This document shows positions 47,251-58,575 of a stretch of 60,000 nt of DNA, piece by piece. Where the stretch lies: NCBI GenBank assembly GCA_950295325.1, contig OX485806.1, positions 52,573,169 to 52,633,168 of the forward strand, in the 5' to 3' direction. The notes below the pieces were generated by a model. That model was not told where the DNA came from. It did no database searches and worked only from the letters and a program-made list of their open reading frames with translations. Every line of letters begins with the position of its first letter. Position 1 is the first letter of the stretch. Source of the stretch: Polytrichum commune. Taxonomy: Eukaryota; Streptophyta; Polytrichopsida; Polytrichales; Polytrichaceae. A program made the position numbers and the translations under genes.

Positions 47251-50200
47251 GGGCTCGGGAAGGCGAAGAGGCTCGACACTCATGTAGAGTATTCGTGTGA
47301 GAATGAAGTGTATTAGGGGGCTCAACTTGGCCCCTTTATATAGTGTCTTGCATCTAGGAATTCACAAGTTTCCTTAAATGTCAGCTGCAGCTATATTTAG
47401 TACCGAATCTAATTTATAGTCCGAATTTAGAGTTTTAATTCAAATTACTAAATCTACCTTGCTTGGAATGTACTTCCTACTTACATAACTTTTCATATCA
47501 CCTAGTTGGATTCTCATCCATCCTAATTCTATTTAACATGTGCTCCTAAAACGGGGAAGCATTCGTGCCCCTTTAATTCTCGAGACTGGCCCTATTTCCA
47601 TTTCCGTTTGGCCGTCCCGCGGCATTGTTTCCACTGCCGTTCTTGAGTCGGGTGTTCCCTTCCCGGCCGTGCTCACGTTCTTGCGTTCGCACCGTTCCCA
47701 GGCCGTTCTCGTTCTCCCCGGTCGCTCCCGTTCCCAGTGGTCGTTCCCGTGCGTTCCCAGCTCTAGAATCCACCTTGCTTCTTGAGTCCAACGGCCGCTC
47801 TCATTCCCCCCGCTTGCCTCTTGAGTCCCCACCACCACCGGTCCGGTGGCTTACTCCTCCTCGTACCTGCTTGGGTTTCTTGCCCTCCGGCCTCCCCTTT
47901 GGGTTCGGGGGGAAGGCGAGCTCTCCACATGTACCATTGGGAGGGGGGGGGGACAATGAAAATTGTATCCTACATGTTAACTTCAAAAATCTATTCATAA
48001 TAATAAAAAATATCTTATTTTGTGATATTATCCAAATATGAACTCAAATGGAAAAAATTGGGGCTAAGATGGTAATTTAAAAGCATTGGGGTTCCAAGTC
48101 AAATCAAAGACATCTTAAAAAAATGTGATTTAGTTTAAATACTTGCTTTGGACTGAACTTACAAAACAAAGTTGTACAAGATGAATTTTAACTACATCCA
48201 TGTAGTTGGAATTAACAACATCATTGTTGTTTTTCATAAAATGTTTTTAGAAACCTTTGACTACAAATAAAAATACACTAATTTCATTGATCCAACCCCT
48301 CAAGTAGGATTTCAAAATGGGTAATTCCTATTGCCTTGCAAATCATTGGTATTTACCATCCCTGCGTAGATTTACTCTTCTCTCTCTCTCTCAAACCCTA
48401 CACACCTTCAATCTTGTTCACAATAAATTTATAAATGTTGAAAACTACAAGAAAAATAATTGCTACACATTGAGCTTTGACTTCTAGAGTTAACCAAATA
48501 ACTAAAATGATTATCCTACAAAACTTACTGGGACTACGCGCGGAGGGGCTTCAAATAATCATGAGAACAATGTTACAAGCAACTTCCAACCTTGTCCCAT
48601 GGGAAGAACATGGGACATACCCCTTAAATCCCATGGGTCATAGTGTTATAGATGGGAAGTTTGTATGTCCCATGATAGAAGGGAATCATCATGGGACAAA
48701 CCAAAGTGAGATGCATCAAATATGAGAATTTGTTTCATCTTACAATTGTCCCTCTCAATGAAAGGGACAATTTCAACTTTTCGGTAATGGGAATACAATA
48801 ATTTTAATCCAAAACATGATGGCCCCTCCATACTTGACTCTATCTCTGCCGGTTTAGGGTTTTACTTTGACAATGAATATCGTATCATTATGACCTTCAA
48901 AAATTATCGAAAAAGTGACTACAACTTTGATTTGGATTTGCTAATCATCTCATATTAATCACATGTTTATTACTAAATGACCATGAAAGAATTTTCTATG
49001 TTGTTTCATTTTAGAGATCTTGTAGATCTAATCTAGATCTAAATGCAAGTCACCTTCATAAATGATTATGAGAGCAAGAGAGAGAGCACCTACAAGCGTT
49101 TTTCATTCATCCAACAAGAAGCCCTGAAACAATAAACAAACCTCAATTTATTATTTTTAGTCATTTAGACACCGGATTTAGGTTCAAAGACCCCAAATTA
49201 GTCTAGTCCAAATTTGAAATCAACCCACGAAAAATCTAAAAGGGACAAGTCTTTATGTTGGATGGAGGAGAGGTGTTTTAATTTCTACATTCTTACATTA
49301 CAAGGTAAATGTTGGCCTTACATATATAGTGCTTAAAAGCCCCCTTATTACATGTGTAATGTGCAATGAGTTGGTGGCTAAGGTGTTGAAGTAGGGTTGT
49401 GAGGTCTAATGTTTGATTCCCTTTGTCTACACCCCTAGGCCTCATCTTATAAGTGGGAAAGGCCTACCTATAGGTTAGACCAAGTTTATGGAATGTATAT
49501 AATTATTTAATTATTTAATTATTTCCCTTTGAAAAAAACTCTCAAGTAGCATAATCCCATCATCCATACAAAATGTCCCATCTACACAATTTCCCATGTC
49601 CAACTGAACATTCTCATTATTAATTAAGGGACTTGAGCAAAATTCCCACTCTTTCCACATTCCCTTCCAAGCCTTATGAACCACGGGACATGAAAGAGAA
49701 TTTTGGGAAATTTCCCTATTGGGACACAAGTGAAAATTCCATGTGTGTTTAGTGAAGATCCCAAAACAAAAAGTATTGTTAACGGTAAGAAGAATATACC
49801 TTCACCGTGGCAAACTAAAATAAAATGTGATAGAGGATGGATAGGGGATTAATGGAAAATGGATTAGATAAAAATAAGATAGAAGGTTCAATCAAAGAGG
49901 GACCTCTATTTCCAAAACATGGCTAGAAATGAAGGAATAAAGATCAGGAAATTAGGAAAGTATGTAACGAGAAGAACATCAGTGTTAGGTGTGGCCTTTT
50001 TTAATTAAGTACCTTGAGGTTACCTCTTGTATGAATTATTTTTGGTAGTATCATTATATTCGTTAATTTGAGACTTTCTCTTGTCTCAAATTAATATATG
50101 GACCACAACAACATGGTCTAATGTTTGGGTCGTCCTACCTAAACCATCTTGATATGAGTTCTTAATTGGGTTCTTGATATGAACACCTGCTTCAAAGTAT

Positions 50201-51290
50201 TTGCATCTTACAACATTCTCCAATATATGTGTGATTTTATCCATGTTCTTATATTTGTAGCTGTCTCAAAATGCCGAAAAAATCCCAAATTAACGAATAT
50301 AGTGATTAGTAAAGAAACTCTCAACATCACAATAAATATAATATTTAGTGTAACCGACTCTTATCATCTTGCTCAATACAAATTGTAAACTGCGGTATAG
50401 TGTCTACAAACATAAATATTGACCCAACATTATTTGTCATTCCTTGTATATTTTTTGGGGGGTTATAGAATTAATGTGTTGCAATTACAGTCACTTACAA
50501 AGTGATTTTCCATCCAAATTTCAATCATCCATGACAATATTTTATCACAAGTTGTTGACAAGAGAGGGTAGGGTTTTGGCCAATGGATGAACGCATCCAT
50601 CATTCATGACAAGATTTGTTCACTTATTCATAGAAGTGTCATCCAAAAAAGTTACCATAGTGACAGCAAATACCACATGATGCTAAATATCATATTTTTG
50701 TGTAGTTCTTGCAAAGATATGTGTGTTTACCTAGAGAATACATATGCTTGAAGTATATGACTACTAGAACCCAACCTTATTAAGGAAATTGTATGAATAT
50801 GGAAGTGGTATGAAGAGGTAGATTAATACTCTTAATTGTATTTATCATTGAAGGAACTAGTTCTTGTACCGAGAAGTGAGGGATAATATGTTATTCCTCA
50901 ACGATAGAGGCTAGTTTACTATTTATATTAGGTTGGAGAATTGAGTGATGTTATATTGTATTAACTAAAATTAACATTCAAAAGTGAGTGAGGTTTATGT
51001 TAACATGTAGTGTAGGTAACTTGTATGCAACATGTAAACTAATGAATAAACTACATGTGTACATAAATGCACATAACTACATAGTCTCAATGCTTGATCA
51101 ATGACATAACCTAATTAAGGAAAAACCTAACTTATACATTTGTGTTATATGGCAATCACACCCTGCAAACATTTTTTAGGACATTTTTTGGTTAGAATTT
51201 TGCACTGTGACAATGGTCTACAAGGGAGAAAGACACAAACATAGACATACTTGAATCGTAAACACCATACCAACAAAAGATGTTGTGAGT
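47251..51290. other. Gene-free region with TATA-like site and GC-rich patch
   Basis: On the minus strand CTATATAAAGGGG at 47331-47343 is a good TATA box, probably of an LTR. At 47530-47960 the sequence is GC-rich with repeated CGTTCCC motifs and a G run; its open frames on both strands lack domains. 47960-51290 is AT-rich without a supported gene. Confidence 0.4.
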
Positions 51291-51299
51291 AGGCTCACA

Positions 51300-51970
51300 C
51301 CTAATGATCATGGTCCAACCAACTCCAATTGCTACAATGCGTTCCTCACATGTATGGTATTTTGAATTCTCTACTTGCGGAAATATGTTTGTAGGGTGGA
51401 GAATTATTGGCAAGTATACAAGTTGTTTGGCTATGCTTACTATTTGCACTCATTGCGACATGAGTCCGCATTTCGACAATCCAAATTGGGTTTGGGGTTA
51501 TCCTTCATAGTTTGTTTTTATTCTTTATTTTTGTTGGAGGTTTGTGTGCATGGATGTTGTGTTTGTTTTTTTTAGGATCTCCACAATGGTTGTGTTTGCG
51601 CTAGGCAACTCATATGGTGCCGTCATGTTCATTTGCCTCTTCCTTCCCATCATAAGGTCCGCACCACATGCATGCAACTTCCTCTTCTTGTCGAGATGTA
51701 CTGCAAATGGGAGTTGGAAGAGGACTGCACCAGTCTTTGAGCGTTCATGCTTTGGTTTGACTCCAAGCTATAGTTGGGGTCGCATGAATTGTGGCGCTCA
51801 CTTTTGTTCATGGTCCACGATGATGACACTGGTTTGGAAAGTTTGTTGTGGTGCATTGACCTCAATGCACAACCCAACCCTTTTGATGTCGTTAGGGAGA
51901 GGTTGGTCGTAGTTGACCTGGATTTTGAGATCTCATCCACATGTGCACCTAGTTCTAGATTTTTCTTCTA
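51300..51970 (+). pseudogene. Possible gene remnant of unknown type
   Basis: Several short + frames here show more structured composition than their surroundings (for example VENYWQVYKLFGYAYYLHSL near 51390 and LLWCIDLNAQPNPFDVV near 51850), in changing frames with stops between them. I do not recognise a family. It may be a decayed transposon ORF or chance. Confidence 0.2.
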
Positions 51971-52029
51971 AATACAAATTTGTTTGGAATTTGTAAAAGA
52001 ATTGAAAACGACATATACTTTGTTTTCAA

Positions 52030-52470
52030 ATTTGTAATGGCATTCAACTTCAAAGCCACCTCATTTGTAGCTTAAAATTTCATTCAATTTCACATTCAAT
52101 ATCTTTTGTGGACCTCAATGCCATCAAAATTCACATTCACCTTGCTTTCAAACTTGAGTTTCCAATCAGCTCCTCAATCAACTTCCTTTGAATCTTGGTT
52201 TAAAGTCTCATTCACACATTGAAGTTGCTTTGAATCTTGAATTGACACTCAACTTCACATTCAACTTGCTTTAAAACTTGAGAGGACATTCAATGAAAAA
52301 ATCAACTCCCATTGAATCTAGAAATGCCATTGAACTTCACATTCAACTTGCTTTGGCCGTGAAATTGTTGTGTGCCTTAACTTGAAATTCAACTTGACAT
52401 TCACCTTGCTTTGGTGTTTGAAATGGCATTCACCTAGGGCTTCAACTTTAAATGACATCCAACTACAATT
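52030..52470 (+). repeat. Degenerate tandem array of CATTCAACTTCACATT-type units
   Basis: Repeating, strongly diverged blocks of the form (CATTCAACTT)(CACATTCAACTTGC)(TTTGAA)(A/T)CTTGA occur across about 440 bp, with spacing of roughly 55-75 bp. Non-coding on inspection. Confidence 0.65.
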
Positions 52471-53210
52471 TGAAATACTATGTATGGTAATTGGAGATTT
52501 TTGATGATTTTGAGACTATTCAAGGACGTGGCTTTCAAATTTGGACCAATAAAATCATGTAAGTCTAATTTTAGATACAATTATCAAACATACATGAAAA
52601 TATTTGCATATTAAATGATAATGGTTTCCAATGGAAAGGAAGATGTGGATAGTGTGTGAGGCCAAATCCACCACCCTTAAGCGTCCTAGTCCGGGTGATG
52701 ACTTTGAGAATCACATTTATCTATTACAACATTGAACCATGTGCAAGGTAATTTTCATGTTCAAATGAACATGTATTGTCTCACTCATTGTGCTTTATTA
52801 ATGTTGGCCTCTTGGCTTGTGCTAGAGTTGGCTTTCTCAAGAGTCCAACCCTCGGTTTTAGCCGCACGTGCCCTTACGGACATTCCCCTCACTCTTTTTA
52901 TCTTCACCCCATTTATCTTGCCATTGCAAGAGTCCTTCACATTCTCCATTAATAACGCAAGTGAGTTATTTTGACCGGGAGGTTCAAGTGTTGAAAAACA
53001 CTTTACTCAACGGCTAAACACACTCATACAAACCCACACGTAGCACAAACTAGCCAAATGGGTCTAACTACTTAGCCACCCCTAAAATGGTCTAATGTAA
53101 TATAGTTTTTTATGTGCTAACACCCACTAATTGGGCGTAGCCTTGCTAACCCTTAGATGGTCTAAAAGGATTTGTTGCTAAACTCCTCAGCTACATATGC
53201 CACAGTCTCG
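52471..53210. other. Spacer
   Basis: No supported gene. An 80-codon open stretch at 52732-52974 is hydrophobic but has no recognised motif or context. Confidence 0.4.
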
Positions 53211-53470
53211 GATGGTCTCCCTCCAGCAGCCTAACTGCATACCCACAGTCGGATGGTTTCAACTCCAGCAACCTAGCTGCCTACCCACAGTCGGATGGTC
53301 TCACCTCCAGCAGCCTAGCTGCATACACACAGTCGGATGGTCTCACCTTCAGCAGCCTAGCTGCATACCCACAGTCGGATGGTCTCACCTCCAGCAACCT
53401 AGCTGCATACCCACAGTCGGATGGTCTCACCTCCAGCAGCCTAGCTGCATACCCACAGTTGGATGGTCTA
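53211..53470 (+). repeat. 42-bp minisatellite, about six units
   Basis: Unit GGATGGTCTCACCTCCAGCA, then GCCTAGCTGCATACCCACAGTC (42 bp), nearly identical in five copies plus a diverged leader. Because 42 is a multiple of three, one frame stays open and spells a 14-residue repeat (WSHLQQPSCIPTVG). There is no evidence that this is translated. Confidence 0.88.
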
Positions 53471-54230
53471 CAATACCCGAATGGGTATCACAACTATTAG
53501 TTGCATCTTAATGCAACCCCTCCCATTCCCTAATCACATGTTTTCTAAGTTTGTCTTCTTCTTTCCTTTTCCTTGCTCCTAAATAATGAACTACCTAACA
53601 CACTAATTTCACTAACTACTAACTAATCAACACGTGCAATATTAAACTCTAAGAGCTCCCTCACTTGGGAGGCATTGTGAGGGGGAGCTTAACTAACTAA
53701 CTTCACTAAAACTAATGTCACAGACACGTGGCGCAAGCTCTTAAGAGCTTGCTCCCTTGAGAGCGCTTGATGGAGAGAGATGAAAATGAGAGAAAAACAC
53801 CTTAAGTAGCAAAGAGGGAGAGAGGGAGAGAGGGAGAGAGAGGTGAGGATAGGGTGAGAGGATTAACACCTCCAATCACAATCCTTTAATCCTCTCCTCC
53901 AAAGTAGGGACTAATCCCCATCCACCAAGCTTCCTTCTTCCTAAACTACCAAGGTGGATCCAAAAGTGGGCATTTAACCCGCGGAGCTCACTTTGCTTCA
54001 CCTTACCCCCTACTCACAAAATCAAGGCATACTCTTATTGAATTCAACCTGGAAATAATCACACAACACATTCTAAAGCCTAAACTTAAATCCAAACCAC
54101 ACTTCACTCTTTTTATGTTTTGTGAATAATCATAACACATCAAAGTCAAACTAAAATTGGTTTCGAAGAGTTAATCACCACATGTGGGCACCATTTTGGG
54201 CTCACATAATTGGCGACCATCGGGGGGTGA
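53471..54230 (+). mobile_element. Possible LTR end with primer-binding-site-like sequence
   Basis: The stretch ends GGTGCC-rich text ... GGGCTCACA at 54205, followed after TAA by TTGGCGACCATCGGGG. This resembles the tRNA primer-binding site of Tat/Ogre-type plant Ty3 elements, and would make this the right end of a + strand LTR. Purine-rich (GAGGGA)n lies near 53815-53850. No matching internal + strand domain follows; the adjacent coding runs on the minus strand, so the assignment is tentative. Confidence 0.35.
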
Positions 54231-54439
54231 ATCCAAGATCGTTTGCTTCGAAGGTAAATACCGAATTCACGCCCGATATTGCTTACAACGACTTCCCAAG
54301 GTCCGCTTCGGAAAGAGCTCTCCGTTAAACAAAGTTTTAATGAAAATGAGTTGTTGAAAAACACCTCATCTACAAGTGAGAGATTAACCAAATCAAATGC
54401 AATTTTGTGCAGAACTTGGTAGTGGTTGATTCCTTGGGG

Positions 54440-56269
54440 TTAGTAAAAACACCATTGAAGGTTAAACCGATGTCTAGGCCATCTTTCAGAAAATTGCGAA
54501 GGAGAGGAGTCCTCTCCATGGTTTTCGGTCCGCTCATGGCAATATTGTTCATAACTTAATATGATACGAATACCATCTTCCACCCATAGTGTCCGAATCC
54601 CCGTCCAAAGTGTATTTGGGTCGCAACGTGACCCTTCCGATGTCCAAGATCCTTCTCCACTTGGTGCTTTGAAATAATGTGCGCCTTCTTCACTCGATTG
54701 GGTTGGATTGTCATCACTTTCATAACTATCCATCGATACCTTCCGGTAGTCGTCGACATCTCTTCCCACCATGATATCCGTAGATGTCGTGTTAAATTGG
54801 AATGGTTCTTCTGACTTAGAGGCCTCCAACATAGTTTCGTCGTCTTGCGTACCATCCACGTCCATCTTATCAATTTCGAACTCGTCTTCATTACCTACCC
54901 AAAAAGTTAACTTTCCCGAAATCCAACCCTCTTCGTCAAGATCTTCAAAAGATTCTACCGATAATTCATCTTCACCTCTAGAACTAAGCTTTTCGTCACT
55001 CAAACAAGGTTGATGGGATGTTGTTAAAATATCACACTCCGACTCGGGATACTCTTTTAACCATTTGACGTACTTACCATCATCTTTGTGATGATAAAAC
55101 TTAGGACCTAAGCATTGCGAACTTGGACCTACAATTGTGCTTTGACCTTCGGGTTGAACAACTCCCACTAAAGCCTCATCAAGGTCATCCTTAACCTCGT
55201 CCTCAACTACCTCTTCCGATGGTAGATACAATTCTTTCTTCATCCAACTTCCTAATGACCCAATCGACACTACGACTCTATTGTCCTTAGGACCATAAGT
55301 GATGGATGGCTTCGCCCCTCCCCAATTTACTATGGCATCCGACATTCTCAACCAAGGCCTACCCAACAATATGGGAAATGTATCGTTGTTAGAATGCATC
55401 TTAATCACATGGAACGTGACCAAATACTCGTCTCCGTCGGTTGTCATCCTACAATCCTTAATCATCCCCAAAGGTGTCGTTGAACTTTGATTCGCCATAT
55501 TAATAACCAATGGTGACGGACCGGTGAGAGCAAGTCCTAACCTCTTCATAGTATGCTCCGACAAGATGTTCAAACTACTACCGCCATCCACTAACACATT
55601 GGGAACTACCTTGTCCACAATGACAACCTCTATCTCTATGGCTTTCACATCCCGACCTCCGTGTGACTCAATCTTAGCGGTCACTCTAGTCTTGACCTTC
55701 CTAGCTCTCCTATTTACCGGCATGCCGTCTTTGAGTGTCTTTCTCGCCACCGGTGAAATCTCCAATAGTTGTCCAAAGGTTATGTCCGCCTTGAGTGAAC
55801 TAAGATCGGCCCATAAATCGTAACCGCTCGACTTTTCCACCTTAGTATTGCCCACACCATCAAACTCATCCAAAGGAACTCCCGGTCCTTCCCATTCTCC
55901 TACATCACTACCCTCTAAATCATGAACTACATTAGGTCTCTCCCTATCATGGCGAATGGCATTCTCCTCTTCTAACTCCTTGGTGACCCTCCTAGCTACT
56001 CTAGCTACCTTGTCTAACTCGGGAATATTAAGACCTTCATCCGAAGAATACTCCTCTTGATCCCCTATTCCTACCTCTAGTGGAGCATCTCCTCTTCTAG
56101 CTCTAGTGGTGACCGCTAAGGCCGGTACTTCATGAATAACTTCCTCCTCTAGACCTCTCAATTCATAAGTGATGGCATTCGTGTGGGGAGGCCATTGACT
56201 TTGCTCCTCTCCAATACCCATTGGGAGAGGAAGCATGTCATCACAATTGGCATCCACGACACCATCCAT
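54440..56269 (-). pseudogene. Ty3-gypsy protease-containing polyprotein segment
   Basis: A 609-residue open frame, acidic in its first third, then the retropepsin-like core PNVLVDGGSSLNILSEHTMK with a DGG active-site variant common in plant Ty3 elements. A second conserved block, FPILLGRPWLRMSDAIVNW, follows. The C-terminal third is acidic with no domain. It ends at a stop at 54440 before any reverse transcriptase. It is in the same frame as the upstream gag piece, separated by a single TAA, so the two form one 798-codon frame with one stop. Minus orientation matches the LTR at 56.9-57.8 kb. The downstream frame (54391-54146) is not recognisable. Confidence 0.75.
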
Positions 56270-56281
56270 AAATCTAACATC

Positions 56282-56836
56282 TTATGAGTTAGACGGACCC
56301 GGATCCATAGGCGGAGCTTGGCGCCTATTGTCGTGATTTTGTGGACCTCCTTGCTTACCTTGAATGGGGATGTACCCATTCGTCGTTTGCAATCCCGCCG
56401 GTGGGTTAAAAGTTTGTCTCGTGTTACCATGGTCGTAATACAAATTTGGTGGTCTAAGTTCATTAGGTGGTCCACCTTGAGGTCTAGCTCTTCTCATATT
56501 ATCCCTCACTTGTTGTTGTGGATTGGCTACCGGATATGGCATGCTAATGACTTTATCCGGTTGACGACATTCATCCGAAGGGTGGTTCCCCCCACAATTA
56601 CAACAACCATAACCTTGTCCATCGGACCAACATTGACCTTGGGCGTGCCATTTCCTACAAACCGAATGAAATTCTTTCTTCTCATTGTCTTGACCGCCTT
56701 GACCTCTAGGAGGGTAAACCCTATTGTTCCCTTGACCATAGTGAGGTGGCGCTTGACCTCGTTGATTTTGTAGAGGTGGTGTCGCAACCCTTGCTAGCCC
56801 TCCTTGACCATCTTGCCAATTTTCATTTCCTAGCAA
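56282..56836 (-). pseudogene. Ty3-gypsy gag C-terminal part with zinc knuckle
   Basis: Gln/Gly/Pro-rich protein with a Cys cluster (VCRKWHAQGQCW and GYGCCNCGGNHPSDEC), the nucleocapsid region of gag. The frame has no ATG: a stop lies just upstream and the N-terminal capsid part is missing, so the LTR/leader abuts the middle of gag. TTTGCTAG just before it could act as a splice acceptor. It ends at TAA (56282-56284), directly followed in frame by the protease segment. Confidence 0.7.
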
Positions 56837-56849
56837 AGGTTACGAGCGC

Positions 56850-57775
56850 TAACCATTCGCATACCGCCATGCTAATGCTTAGCTCCTCTCACCCCGGACC
56901 TTATAGTTCATAGGAGGGGAACCAACCCTCCTACTTTGCTTTCGGGACTCACCCCTTCAATCGCTAACCAACCCCTTTAATCGGTAACCAATCCTTAGAT
57001 GTGGACTTCCATCCATGGAAGTCCCATCTTATGTTGATCATCGCGTTGCCGGAGCAACACTACAACAACCCGAACCATACTAGGCAACTATGGCCTCACA
57101 TTAGGCCAATGCCAATGGAGGCCGTGCCGTTCGGCCTCGGGTGGGTGAGGCCACACCACCTCACCCATATAAGCCTCTAGGACTCTACGCGGGGCCCCTA
57201 CCCCACCGTCAACCAACCTCTTGTCTCTCTACCAAGAGTTGGGGCCAAGTGGACATTTTCCCTTAGCCGCTGGGCCTAGAAGCCCCCAGCAGCTTCAGAC
57301 CATCATAACTTCCTTGTATGATGTCTGATTCCAGCAACCAACCACTCCATCTTCATCTACGCTTCACGTAGATGCCGATGGACGCCTCACTTGCCTCATT
57401 CGGGCAAGTGGTGAGGACGTTATGCCTGTTTGAACCTTGGCAGTCCCGGGAATCACTCCCAGGCACTGCTGTAGCAGGGCGCTGTCCCGGGACAGCGCCC
57501 CACTCAAATGGCCATAACTCCTAGCTCACACCTTCGATTGAGGTGTTCTTGAGCATTCTAGAATCACCACGCCATGAGCTACGCATAGCTCATGGCCTTA
57601 CCCTTGTGCCTCCTAGTCTTCGTGGATGGGAGGCGCTCCCAACGCCCGGGGACCTCACCCACACTAGGATCACTTGGGCCCTCTCACCAACGGCGCCACA
57701 AGTCCCGGGTGTCACTCCGGGGTCCCCCTTGTGCCCATGGTGTTTCGGCCACTCCTCATGGAGAGGTGCGCGACA
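56850..57775 (-). mobile_element. Ty3-gypsy LTR and leader, copy 2 (inverted relative to 25.6 kb)
   Basis: Minus-strand start TGTCGCGCACC at 57775, preceded by a polypurine-like GGTGGGGGTGGG. About 0.93 kb matches 25583-26510 closely in inverse orientation, with small indels only. It contains a perfect 24-bp palindrome at 57477-57500 (GGGCGCTGTCCC and its complement) and the TAGCTCATG palindrome near 57574-57597. It lies downstream of an integrase-chromodomain end and upstream of a gag, so it could serve as 3' LTR of one element and 5' LTR of the next. Confidence 0.72.
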
Positions 57776-58575
57776 CCCACCCCCACCAAACGGAGTCGAT
57801 GCCCTCATCGACTATACTCGTAGTCGGCACACCAATTCTCAAGTTGCCATCCTCTATGGTGCGGCATTGTGTTTACCTTAGGGCGCGACCCCCACAATGC
57901 ATCTTCAAATTTGGCATAGTCCCAAAGGTGTCGTTCCTAGGTGGTCCGTTAGCAACCTTGGATCTCTCATCCAAGGACCTAACCTACACTAGACCCACCT
58001 ACTTTGGGACTCACTTGGGTTGCCCCTCCTTTGGGGCCTCCCCCGTTAGGCTCCACGAGCCTAACGTGACACATCTAGGCGAGACCTCAACGCTTCCACT
58101 AAGTTGTCTCGGTTGCAACTCCGAGATGGCTTTCCATTGTTAAGCCACGCCTCGATCGCACGGGGGTGATGCCAAGTCCCGCCCGACTCGGTTCCCACTT
58201 TGCTCTTTCGAGACATGGGTTCATGACTCCCATGCGCCAACTCTCGTTAGCTCGCGGGTAGCACTTTTATGAGCACGCGCCATCACCTTGTCCCCGCCCG
58301 GACAAGCCCACGGCTAAGAAGTTTTTTGGTTTTATCCAAGGCCCCTCCTAGCCATGGCCCCAATTACTCGGCTTACCCAACCTAGTTTGGCATATCTATT
58401 CCCCCTCTTCCACTAACCAAGCACAAGTACAAGACTAGGACCTCATCTCGTACTTTTCTCTTTGCACCACTAAAGTTTGGACTTTATTCCCTCAAGCCAA
58501 AGAACAAGTTCATGTTGTGGAGCAATTAGCCTCGAAGCTAAGTGTGCTACTAGCGTCTCTCCCCCACTAAAGGAG
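57776..58575 (-). other. Spacer between chromodomain and LTR
   Basis: Follows the stop of the pol frame on the minus strand. A polypurine-like AGTGGGGGAGAGA occurs at about 58556-58568 right after the stop, and another lies at 57776-57787 next to the LTR. No ORF of its own. It is probably the 3' untranslated part of the retroelement. Confidence 0.5.

Noticed and set aside
47533-48041. Open frames on both strands in the GC-rich patch at 47.5-48.0 kb
   Set aside because: Compositional artefact of repeated CGTTCCC text; no domains and no gene context.
48580-49740. Repeated CATGGGACA and TGTCCCAT motifs as a MITE pair
   Set aside because: The motifs are short and scattered, and I could not align matching termini or a target duplication.
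53197-53511. A 104-residue protein of unknown function
   Set aside because: It is the translation of a 42-bp minisatellite.
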